64,000 bases of DNA from positions 1,736,001 to 1,800,000 of the forward strand of contig NZ_CP051884.1 in the NCBI RefSeq assembly GCF_012931845.1, read 5' to 3'. Positions within the stretch are counted from its first letter, which is position 1. The number at the start of each line of letters is the position of its first letter. Position numbers and translations under genes: made by a program. This document shows positions 57,783 to 64,000 of this stretch, piece by piece. Under the pieces are notes generated by a model. It had not been told where the DNA came from, did no database searches, and saw only the letters and a program-made list of their open reading frames with translations. This DNA comes from Cellulomonas taurus (GTDB lineage Bacteria; Actinomycetota; Actinomycetes; Actinomycetales; Cellulomonadaceae).

Positions 57783-58087
57783 TGGCCAAGCAGTCGAAGA
57801 TCGCCAAGAACGAGCAGCGCCGGGCGGTGGTCGCCCGCTACGCCGATCGCCGCCGGGTGCTCAAGCGCGCCAGCGTCGACCCGGCGGGCACACCGCAGTC
57901 CCGCACCGAGGCGATGGCCGCCCTGCACGCCCTGCCCCGGGACGCCAGCCCCACCCGGGTGCGCAACCGGGACGTGGCCGACGGGCGACCGCGCGGACAC
58001 CTGCGCCGGTTCGGGCTCTCCCGGGTCCGGATGCGGGCGATGGCCCACCGCGGCGAACTGCCCGGTGTCACGAAGTCGAGTTGGTGA
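57782..58087 (+). CDS. rpsN: Ribosomal protein S14, zinc-free long form
   Basis: 101 residues, starting at the A of the L33 stop codon. It has the length and [24 protein letters not shown]-terminus of the long, zinc-free S14, without the CxxC pairs of the short form. It takes the S14 site in the small subunit. Confidence 0.93.
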   Translation: MAKQSKIAKNEQRRAVVARYADRRRVLKRASVDPAGTPQSRTEAMAALHALPRDASPTRVRNRDVADGRPRGHLRRFGLSRVRMRAMAHRGELPGVTKSSW

Positions 58088-58092
58088 GGACC

Positions 58093-58347
58093 ATGAAGCC
58101 GCACATCCATCCCGAGTACCGCCCGGTCGTCTTCCGCGATCCATCGGTCGGCTACGCCTTCCTGACCCGCTCCACGGTCCGCACCGACCGGACCATCGAG
58201 TGGGAGGACGGCCACACGTACCCGCTGGTCGACGTCGACGTGTCGTCCGCCAGCCATCCGTTCTGGACCGGCAAGGGCCGGGTCCTGGACACCGCAGGCC
58301 GGGTGGAGAAGTTCCACCGCCGCTACGGCACCGGAGGCGACCGATGA
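58093..58347 (+). CDS. rpmE2: Ribosomal protein L31 type B
   Basis: 84 residues; the ATG after GAGGA is preferred to one 12 bases earlier. [16 protein letters not shown] and [11 protein letters not shown] are type B marks; the Cys motif of type A L31 is missing. Type B replaces the zinc-bearing L31 and can release its zinc for the cell. Confidence 0.93.
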   Translation: MKPHIHPEYRPVVFRDPSVGYAFLTRSTVRTDRTIEWEDGHTYPLVDVDVSSASHPFWTGKGRVLDTAGRVEKFHRRYGTGGDR

Positions 58348-58466
58348 AGGTCCGCGCGTCCCTCGCGTCGCTGAAGAAGAAGGACGGGTCGATCGTGGTC
58401 CGTCGCCACGGGAAGACCTACGTGATCAACAAGCGCAACCCGCGCTGGAAGGCGAGGCAGGGCTGA
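58344..58466 (+). CDS. rpmJ: Ribosomal protein L36, zinc-free paralogue
   Basis: 40 residues, overlapping L31B by ATGA. Reading [15 protein letters not shown], then [22 protein letters not shown], it is the three-residue-longer, cysteine-free L36. It belongs to the same zinc-saving set. Confidence 0.92.
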   Translation: MKVRASLASLKKKDGSIVVRRHGKTYVINKRNPRWKARQG

Positions 58467-58627
58467 TGGCGGTCCCCAAGCGCAAGCTCTCCCGCAGCAA
58501 CACCCGCGCCCGGCGCGCCCAGTGGAAGGCGAGTCCGGCGGTGCTGGTCACGGCGCGTCGGCCCGACGGCGAGCTGGTGGCGGTGCCGCGGCGTCTGGTG
58601 CGGGCGGTGCAGCGCGGGCTGATCTGA
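58466..58627 (+). CDS. rpmF: Ribosomal protein L32, zinc-free paralogue
   Basis: 53 residues coupled to L36 by [25 protein letters not shown] is the L32 opening; the later CxxC of the zinc form is replaced by [10 protein letters not shown]. It is the sixth and last gene of the operon; including L32 is a variation of the usual four- or five-gene set. Confidence 0.88.
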   Translation: MAVPKRKLSRSNTRARRAQWKASPAVLVTARRPDGELVAVPRRLVRAVQRGLI

Positions 58628-58632
58628 ACCGA

Positions 58633-58670
58633 CGGCTGGTGGAGGGGCTGCGCGACCCCTCCACCGGCCG
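58633..58670. terminator. Hairpin closing the zinc-free ribosomal operon
   Basis: GGTGGAGGGG pairs with CCCCTCCACC around CTGCGCGA, extended by further CGGC/GCCG pairing. It is six bases beyond the L32 stop and also ahead of the convergent squalene-cyclase-fold gene. Confidence 0.7.
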
Positions 58671-58723
58671 GGCTCAGCGGGCGGTTCACCAGCCAGGCTC
58701 AGCGCGCCATCCGCCGGTCGCGC

Positions 58724-59674
58724 TCATCGCCCCGCCCACCACTCCAGCACCCGCAGCGCCTGGAACGTCAGCCACGGCGACGCCTCGCCCTCCGGCACGT
58801 CGACCTCGAACCACACCTCCCCCGCCAGCACCGGCCCCTGAGCCCAACGCCCGTCGGGTCGCTGCGCGTCCTCGATGAACCCGATGGCCTCGGCCAGTCG
58901 CGGATCGGGTGGTGTGCCGTCGTGTCGACCGGCGGCGCGGAAGTAGTCGGCGGCGGACAGCACGTTGTACTTCCACCGCGCCGGGTTCCGGAAGACCGTC
59001 GTCCAGGGTCCAACCGGCTCGCCGGTGGACAGGCGTCGGTGCAGTCGCCGGGTGAGCAGGTACTCCTCGCCCCGGTGCCGGACCGCCGCCGTGCGGTCCC
59101 GGTCGCCGGTGCGCCGTTCGTAGTCGAGCAGGCCACGCAGCGCGTTCAGGGTGGAGTGGAAGGACGAGCGGGTCGAGCCGTCGATCCACTCGCAGTTCCA
59201 GCCGCCGTCCGGCAGTTGGTGTGCGCCGAACCAGTCGACCAGGGCGTCGACGTCGGCACCGAGCCAGAGGCCGTTGGACAGGGTCCAGGAGTTGATGCAC
59301 ACGTCGACCTCGCCGCCCCAGTAGGGCAGGTCGTCGTACTCCCAGCGCACGGCGGCCAGGCGTTCCGCGGTGTCACCGAGCGCCGCGGCGTCCACGCCCC
59401 ACTCGCGCAGGCTGGTCAGCGACCAGGTCGTCGCGGTCCACGGCTGGCCCGGACCGCTCCCGTCGAAGCCACAGGGGAAGAAGGCACCACCCGCCCACTG
59501 GCCGTCCGGGTCCTGCCGAGCGAGCAGCCGGGCACCGAACCCCCGGACGGCGACCTGTCGCCGGGTCTGCTGCCAGACCGGTTCGGGCTCGTGCAGCAGG
59601 TCGCGTTGCACCTGCCAGCGCAACGCGGGATCGGTGTCCAGCAGCCAGGTGACGAGCTCCGGTGCCGTCGTCAT
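58724..59674 (-). CDS. Squalene-cyclase-fold alpha/alpha-barrel protein, orphan
   Basis: 316 residues. QW-type repeats DPDGQWAGG, LPDGGWNCEW and QRPDGRWAQG (about residues 55, 155 and 270) put it in the prenyltransferase/squalene cyclase barrel fold, but the DxDD cyclase acid is not seen, so it may not make terpenes. No signal peptide. No isoprenoid genes are nearby, so the call is fold only. Confidence 0.75.
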   Translation of the reverse strand: MTTAPELVTWLLDTDPALRWQVQRDLLHEPEPVWQQTRRQVAVRGFGARLLARQDPDGQWAGGAFFPCGFDGSGPGQPWTATTWSLTSLREWGVDAAALGDTAERLAAVRWEYDDLPYWGGEVDVCINSWTLSNGLWLGADVDALVDWFGAHQLPDGGWNCEWIDGSTRSSFHSTLNALRGLLDYERRTGDRDRTAAVRHRGEEYLLTRRLHRRLSTGEPVGPWTTVFRNPARWKYNVLSAADYFRAAGRHDGTPPDPRLAEAIGFIEDAQRPDGRWAQGPVLAGEVWFEVDVPEGEASPWLTFQALRVLEWWAGR

Positions 59675-59727
59675 CCGGCCAGGCTACGCGCGAGCACCGG
59701 CGACGTCAGCGCCGGACCCGACCGGGC

Positions 59728-59850
59728 TCAGGACACGTCGTGACCGCACCACTGCTCGGCCGGGACCGCCGCCCGCACGTCGTCGACATGCTGTCCGCAG
59801 CCGGACCAGGTGGTCTTGCCGCACTCGGAGCACTTCACCGGGATACACAT
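59728..59850 (-). CDS. Cys/His-rich 40-residue protein
   Basis: MCIPVKCSECGKTTWSGCGQ opens the 40-residue product, and it ends EQWCGHDVS; the four to five Cys and two His could bind zinc as a ribbon. Similar tiny proteins recur in actinobacteria, always annotated as hypothetical. No clear ribosome binding site. It faces the FUSC gene 60 bases away. Confidence 0.75.
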   Translation of the reverse strand: MCIPVKCSECGKTTWSGCGQHVDDVRAAVPAEQWCGHDVS

Positions 59851-59910
59851 GCGCCCAGTGTCGCAGCTTCGACCTGCGGAACCCGATCCGGACGGTCACC
59901 CTGGTGGGAT

Positions 59911-60951
59911 ATGTCGCTACGCACCTGGCTCTCCCTGCACCCTCGCGTGACCGGCGCGGTCAAGGCCACCGTGTCCGCGCTGCTCGCCTGGGCGCTGGTG
60001 CACGCGGTGCCCGGGCCGTGGAGCGAGTACCCGTACTACGCGCCGCTCGGGGCGGTGATCGCCTCCGCCGTCACGCTGCGCGCCTCCACCCAGGGGGCGT
60101 TCCAGGCGATCGGCGCGATGGCGGTGGGGGCGGTGCTGGCCCGCGCCGTCGATCTGCTGCCGCTGCCGCAGTTCCCGTCGCTGGGGATCGTGGTCCTGCT
60201 CGGCGTGCTGGCCTCCGGGTGGCGACTGCTCGGGTCCTCCGGGTCCTGGGTGACGACCTCCGCGCTGTTCGTGCTGGTCATCGGGCACTCCGACCCAGTC
60301 GACTACACGCTGGCCTACGTGGGGCTGACCACGGTCGGGGCGCTGATCGCGATCGGGGTCAACGCACTGATCCCGGCACTTCCGCTCACCCCGGCGCAGC
60401 GGGCACTGGACCGGCTGCAGGAGCGCACCGCCGAGCACCTGGACGCACTGGCCGCCGCGATCGCCGCGGACGAGCTGCCGGACGATGCCACGTTGCGCAC
60501 CGCCCTGGACACCGCCGACACCGCCACCGACCAGGCCCGGGATTCCGCCCGCGCCAACTGGAACGCCCGGCGGTACCGCACCTGGCGAGCCAGTCTGGAC
60601 CGGCAGTCCGAGGCGCTGGTGCAGGCGGCGCGCACGGCGCAGGACGCGCACCGGGCACTCAGCGCCGCCTCGACCGGTGTGCCCGGCCTCGCGGAGGGGC
60701 CGGCCGGACCCGGGCGCTACCCCGACGACGCGACCGGCACCGCGTTGAGCACCGCCGCCGAGCTGGTCCGGTCCATCGACGACGGCGCCCCGGACCCGGA
60801 GGCCGTCGAGCGGCTGTCCCGGGCCATCGCGGAGGCCGAACGCGCCGCGATGGACCCCGAACCCGGGGCGCCGGACCGACGGACCCCCGCGGTGCTGGTC
60901 GCGCTCGCGACGCTGCTCCCGCACCAGTCGGAGCAGAGCGACAAACCCTGA
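59911..60951 (+). CDS. FUSC-family (aromatic acid exporter-like) membrane protein
   Basis: 346 residues. About six membrane helices (residues 12-165) are followed by a long helical cytoplasmic domain (about 170-340) rich in Ala, Arg and Glu. The layout EYPYYAPLGAVIASAVTLRASTQGAFQAIGAMAVG is the FUSC/ArAE motif of aromatic-acid exporters. Substrate unknown. It converges on soxR (4-base gap). Confidence 0.75.
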   Translation: MSLRTWLSLHPRVTGAVKATVSALLAWALVHAVPGPWSEYPYYAPLGAVIASAVTLRASTQGAFQAIGAMAVGAVLARAVDLLPLPQFPSLGIVVLLGVLASGWRLLGSSGSWVTTSALFVLVIGHSDPVDYTLAYVGLTTVGALIAIGVNALIPALPLTPAQRALDRLQERTAEHLDALAAAIAADELPDDATLRTALDTADTATDQARDSARANWNARRYRTWRASLDRQSEALVQAARTAQDAHRALSAASTGVPGLAEGPAGPGRYPDDATGTALSTAAELVRSIDDGAPDPEAVERLSRAIAEAERAAMDPEPGAPDRRTPAVLVALATLLPHQSEQSDKP

Positions 60952-60955
60952 TCCC

Positions 60956-61408
60956 TCACCCGGACCCGGTCAACCGCACCGGGCCCTGACCGCGCTCGGC
61001 CAGGACGTCCTCCGGGTTGAGCAGGGCGCACGCCTTCAGCGACAGGCAGCCGCAGCCGATGCAGCCGACCAGATCGCGTTCCAGACGCTCGATGGTCCGG
61101 CGTCGCTCCTCCAGATGGACCTTCCACGCCCGGGACATCCGCTGCCACTCGGTGGTGGTCGGCGGCCGGTCCAGCGGCACGGTGGCCAGCACCTCGGCGA
61201 CCTCCTCCAGCGGGATGCCGAGCCGCTTGGCGATCACGATCAGCGACACCCGCCGCAACATGTGCCGGGGATAGCGGCGCTGGTTCCCGGCGGTGCGGGT
61301 GGCCGCGATCAGGCCCTGGCGCTCGTAGAAGTGCAGCGCGGAGACGCTGACCCCCGTGCGGTGGCTCACCTCGCCGACCGACAGGGTGTCGTCGGGCTGC
61401 AGGGTCAT
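60956..61408 (-). CDS. soxR: Redox-sensing regulator SoxR
   Basis: 150 residues; ATG overlaps the reductase stop. The MerR HTH lies at residues 9-45 (LSVGEVSHRTGVSVSALHFYERQGLI), a dimerisation helix follows, and the [2Fe-2S] cysteines sit in CIGCGCLSLKAC (about 115-126). Oxidised SoxR twists DNA to activate its promoter. Its own box lies in front of the first gene of this operon, 2.3 kb upstream, so it is autoregulated and last in its own operon. Confidence 0.94.
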   Translation of the reverse strand: MTLQPDDTLSVGEVSHRTGVSVSALHFYERQGLIAATRTAGNQRRYPRHMLRRVSLIVIAKRLGIPLEEVAEVLATVPLDRPPTTTEWQRMSRAWKVHLEERRRTIERLERDLVGCIGCGCLSLKACALLNPEDVLAERGQGPVRLTGSG

Positions 61409-62721
61409 CCGCGCTCCCAGGCCGCCGCGAGGATCTGGTCCCGGGTGCCGAACTTGGTGCGCTCCCGACCACGGGCGGCGCCGGCGGCGAGTTCGGCGGC
61501 GTCCACCCGGAGCCATTCTGCCCAGCCGACCGGGCGGCGGGTGAGCAGGTCGTCCACCCGCTGCCCGGCCCCGTTCGGCACCAGGTCCTCGACCAGGGAC
61601 TCCACGGTCTCCTTCGCGTCCGACTTGGTGGAGCCGATCAGACCGACCGGGCCGCGCTTGATCCAGCCGGTGGCGTACAGCCCGGGGACCGGCTCGCCCC
61701 GGTCGTCGAGCACCCGACCCGCCCGGTGCGGGATGGACCCGCGCACCGGGTCGAAGGGCACGCCCGGCACGGGTGAGCCGGTGTACCCGACCGCGCGGTA
61801 GACCGCCTGCACCGGGTAGCTCTCCTGTTCACCGGTTCCGCTTACCCGGCCGAGCGGGTCCGGCGCGGTGCGCTCGACGGTCACTCCGGTCACCCGGTCG
61901 GTGCCGTCCACCCGGACCGGCGCACGGTAGAAGTGCAGGTGCACCCGCCGTGCTGCCCCGGTCGGCTCGCGGCTCGCCCACTGCTGCAACGTGTCGACGA
62001 TCTGTCGCTTGGGGCCGAACTGCGCGACCATCCGGCGACCGTGCTCGTCCAGATCGACCTCCGCCGGGTCCACGATCACGTCCACCTCGGGCTGCTCGCC
62101 GAGCTCGCGCAGCTCCAGCGGGGAGAACCGGGTGTCGGCCGGGCCACGGCGGGCGAACAGGTGCACGTCCCGCAGTCGACTGTCGGCGAGGCCCGCGTGC
62201 ACGTGGTCGGGGATGTCGGTGTGCACCAGGGCGTCGGCGGGCTTCGCCAGCATCCGGGTGATGTCCAGCGCCACGTTCCCGGCGCCGATCACCGCCACGT
62301 CGGTGGCCCGCAACGGCCAGGACGGGGCGGCGTCGGGATGGGCGTCATACCAGGCGACGAAGTCCGCGGCGCCGTAGGAGCCGGGCAGGTCGTGACCGGG
62401 GACGTCCAGCAGCGCGTCCCGGTCGGCGCCGGTGGCGAGCACCACCGCGTCGTACCGGGCGCGCAGCTGGTCGACCGTCACGTCGCGGCCCACCTCGACG
62501 TCGCACAGCAGCCGGATGGCCGGGGCCGCCACCAGCTCGTGCAGCGAGTCGACGATCCGCTTGATCCGGGGGTGGTCCGGGGCGACGCCGTACCGGACCA
62601 GGCCGTAGGGCACCGGCAGCTTCTCCAGCAGGTCCACCGTGACGTCGGGCCGGGCCCGGGTCAGCAGGTGGGCGGCGTAGATGCCCGCCGGGCCGGCGCC
62701 GACCACGCAGACGGTGGGCAC
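61405..62721 (-). CDS. Ferredoxin-NADP reductase (adrenodoxin reductase-like)
   Basis: 438 residues; GTG at 62721. VCVVGAGPAGIYAAHLL (FAD), LPVPYGLVRYGVAPDHP, VIGAGNVALDITRML (NADP) and the late TGWIKRGPVGLIGSTK are the FprA/adrenodoxin reductase marks. It moves electrons between NADPH and the ferredoxin encoded first in the operon. That pair could re-reduce SoxR or feed an oxidative-stress enzyme. Confidence 0.93.
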   Translation of the reverse strand: MPTVCVVGAGPAGIYAAHLLTRARPDVTVDLLEKLPVPYGLVRYGVAPDHPRIKRIVDSLHELVAAPAIRLLCDVEVGRDVTVDQLRARYDAVVLATGADRDALLDVPGHDLPGSYGAADFVAWYDAHPDAAPSWPLRATDVAVIGAGNVALDITRMLAKPADALVHTDIPDHVHAGLADSRLRDVHLFARRGPADTRFSPLELRELGEQPEVDVIVDPAEVDLDEHGRRMVAQFGPKRQIVDTLQQWASREPTGAARRVHLHFYRAPVRVDGTDRVTGVTVERTAPDPLGRVSGTGEQESYPVQAVYRAVGYTGSPVPGVPFDPVRGSIPHRAGRVLDDRGEPVPGLYATGWIKRGPVGLIGSTKSDAKETVESLVEDLVPNGAGQRVDDLLTRRPVGWAEWLRVDAAELAAGAARGRERTKFGTRDQILAAAWERG

Positions 62722-62722
62722 G

Positions 62723-63319
62723 TCAGCGGCCCCGTGCCGCGGCGAACCGCTGCGCGACGTCGGCCCAGTTGACCAGGTGCCAGATCGCCGCGACGTAGTC
62801 GGCCTTCACGTTCAGGTAGTCCAGGTAGAACGCGTGCTCCCACATGTCGAGCATGAACAGCGGGACGATCCCGGCGGGGACGTTGCCCTGCTGGTCGAAC
62901 AGCTGGAACACCAGCAGGCGCTCGCCGACCGGGTCCCAGGCGAGCACCGACCACCCGGAGCCCTGGATCGAGGTCGCCACCGCCCCGAAGTGCTTCCGGA
63001 ACGCCGCCATCGAGCCGAACTGCTCGACGATCGCCGCCAGCAGCTCGCCCTCGGGGTCGCCACCGCCGTCCGGGGACAGGTTCTGCCAGAAGATCGAGTG
63101 GTTGCTGTGGCCGCCGAGGTGGAAGGCAAGGTCCTTCTCCAGCTGCGGGACGGTGCCGAAGTCGCCGGACTCGCGGGCCGCGGCGAGCTTCTCCAGCGCG
63201 GTGTTCGCCCCGGTGACGTACACCGCGTGGTGCTTGTCGTGGTGCAGCTCCATGATCCGGCCGGAGATGTGCGGCTCGAGGGCGGAGTAGTCGTAGGGCA
63301 GGTCGGGCAGGGTGTACAT
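62723..63319 (-). CDS. sodA: Iron/manganese superoxide dismutase
   Basis: 198 residues. The metal ligands are the histidine in [13 protein letters not shown] (about residue 26), one in [15 protein letters not shown] and the aspartate and histidine of [11 protein letters not shown]. The active-site Gln lies in LFDQQGNV, favouring manganese. It removes superoxide in the cytoplasm, matching the SoxR control. Second in the operon. Confidence 0.95.
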   Translation of the reverse strand: MYTLPDLPYDYSALEPHISGRIMELHHDKHHAVYVTGANTALEKLAAARESGDFGTVPQLEKDLAFHLGGHSNHSIFWQNLSPDGGGDPEGELLAAIVEQFGSMAAFRKHFGAVATSIQGSGWSVLAWDPVGERLLVFQLFDQQGNVPAGIVPLFMLDMWEHAFYLDYLNVKADYVAAIWHLVNWADVAQRFAAARGR

Positions 63320-63328
63320 GGAACTCCT

Positions 63329-63667
63329 TCAGTCGGTGAGCAGGTCGGCGTTGACGTCGGCGGGCAGGGCGGTCACCAGCGGGTGGTCGGCGTCCACCGG
63401 TCCCTGGCGGGCGGCGCCGCCCGGTGAGCCGAGCAGGTCGAAGAACTCGACGTTCGCCCGGTAGTAGTCGCTCCACTGCGAGGGCACGTCGTCCTCGTAG
63501 TAGATGGCCTCCACCGGGCAGACCGGCTCGCAGGCACCGCAGTCGACGCACTCGTCGGGATGGATGTAGAGGGAGCGCTTGCCCTCGTAGATGCAGTCGA
63601 CCGGGCACTCGTCGATGCACGCCTTGTCCTTGATGTCGACGCAGGGCTGCGCGATCACGTAGGTCAT
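63329..63667 (-). CDS. Seven-iron ferredoxin (FdxA/FdxC type)
   Basis: 112 residues. The first cysteines (CVDIKDKACIDECPVDC) and the CVDCGACEPVCP set bind a 3Fe-4S and a 4Fe-4S cluster. The tail (residues 58-112) is the usual long acidic C-terminus of actinobacterial FdxA. It leads the operon; its ATG is where the SoxR promoter's start should fall, so it is likely leaderless. Confidence 0.93.
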   Translation of the reverse strand: MTYVIAQPCVDIKDKACIDECPVDCIYEGKRSLYIHPDECVDCGACEPVCPVEAIYYEDDVPSQWSDYYRANVEFFDLLGSPGGAARQGPVDADHPLVTALPADVNADLLTD

Positions 63668-63673
63668 GCTGCG

Positions 63674-63704
63674 AACCTAGAACCTCAACCGCAGTTGAGG
63701 TCAA
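63674..63704 (-). promoter_or_regulatory. SoxR-activated promoter with 19-bp spacer
   Basis: TTGACC (63704-63699) and TAGGTT (63679-63674) are separated by 19 bases, the stretched spacer typical of MerR-family activated promoters. The SoxR box fills the spacer. Transcription should start about 63667, on the ferredoxin ATG. Confidence 0.85.
63682..63701. promoter_or_regulatory. SoxR box
   Basis: ACCTCAACCGCAGTTGAGGT: two perfect 7-base arms, matching the SoxR consensus arms CCTCAA and TTGAGG. It lies between -35 and -10 of the ferredoxin operon. Confidence 0.92.
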
Positions 63705-63751
63705 GGCCCTTGGTCGGAGAGACATGGGACGACTGGGTGCAGAATGGTGCT

Positions 63752-64000
63752 ATGAAGGTCCGCACCCGCCCCGAGCACCCCGCCACCGGTGCCGCCCTCG
63801 CGGTGGTCGGCGGCTTCCTGGACGCCTACACCTACGTCGCCCACGACGGCGTGTTCGCGAATGCGCAGACCGGCAACGTGGTCTTCGTCGCCATCGATGT
63901 CGCCCACGGCCAGTGGGCACAGGCGGCGCACTACCTGCCGATCATCGGCGCCTTCATCCTCGGGCTGATCGCCGCCGAGTGGCTGGCCGCCCACCGCGGT
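63752..64000 (+). CDS. DUF1275 (YoaK-like) membrane protein, 3' end outside window
   Basis: 83 residues visible from the ATG at 63752. The GGFLDAYTYVAHDGVFANAQ phrase followed by TGNVVFVAIDV is the DUF1275/YoaK N-terminus, with membrane helices about 15-30 and 62-80. Function unknown. It is divergent from the SoxR operon; the SoxR box is about 50 bases upstream and could influence it. Confidence 0.85.
   Translation, partial: MKVRTRPEHPATGAALAVVGGFLDAYTYVAHDGVFANAQTGNVVFVAIDVAHGQWAQAAHYLPIIGAFILGLIAAEWLAAHRG

Overview
The window is very GC-rich, densely coded chromosomal DNA from a high-GC actinobacterium. The garA - ftsR - bifunctional nuclease - MerR block next to DUF881 - sbp - DUF881 - pgsA, the short HU protein, the split Ku/LigD end-joining genes, the many GTG starts and the apparent leaderless transcripts all point to the order Micrococcales (a Cellulomonas-like or related genus is my best guess; no rRNA is present to confirm it). 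No tRNA, rRNA, insertion sequence, prophage or CRISPR array was found, and no gene-free stretch reaches 300 bases.

Layout. 1-9.3 kb: a broken-off TetR regulator, a ketopantoate-reductase-like enzyme, then a cellulose-synthase-like glycosyltransferase followed by STAS and anti-sigma kinase genes and a convergent membrane SpoIIE phosphatase, which together form a partner-switch module; then a zinc alcohol dehydrogenase, a LuxR regulator and a HEAT-repeat protein. 9.3-14.9 kb: SpoU methyltransferase, a DUF1059 mini-protein, an EAL phosphodiesterase, mannonate dehydratase with a LacI-type operator, a Gly/Tyr-rich membrane protein and a metallo-hydrolase. 14.9-22.2 kb: ParA and the conserved growth/division block (MerR, bifunctional nuclease, FtsR, GarA, two DUF881 proteins, small basic protein, PgsA). 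22.2-26.4 kb: DEAD-box helicase with a long leader, threonine aldolase, Zur, HU. 26.4-30.5 kb: PHP protein and Ku divergent from a ligase-polymerase pair (non-homologous end joining).

30.6-42 kb: a LytTR response regulator with GHKL kinase beside UDP-galactopyranose mutase, a doubly membrane-anchored GH3 enzyme and a GT2 transferase; a 21-bp-spaced direct repeat in the glf/GH3 gap looks like the LytTR site. Dps and a second cellulose-synthase-like GT2, fused to an MshEN-type domain, follow. 42-52 kb: class IV aminotransferase, VanY-like peptidase, an iron-siderophore ABC importer behind an iron box, a DapA-family enzyme, an amidohydrolase and a Na+/H+ antiporter with a repeat-rich insert. 52-58.7 kb: a heterodimeric ABC exporter, then a Zur-box-controlled divergent pair consisting of a P-loop-less COG0523 protein and six zinc-free ribosomal protein paralogues (L28, L33, S14, L31B, L36, L32). 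58.7-64 kb: a squalene-cyclase-fold protein, a Cys-rich mini-protein, a FUSC membrane protein, and a ferredoxin - superoxide dismutase - ferredoxin reductase - SoxR operon driven by a textbook SoxR promoter; a DUF1275 gene runs off the end.

Three metal/redox circuits can be read directly from operators plus genes: zinc (Zur and Zur box), iron (iron box and siderophore importer; its regulator lies outside the window) and superoxide/redox drugs (SoxR and SoxR box). The recurring theme is surface polysaccharide: three GT2 enzymes, Glf, GH3 and three separate regulatory inputs (partner switching, LytTR signalling, possibly c-di-GMP).
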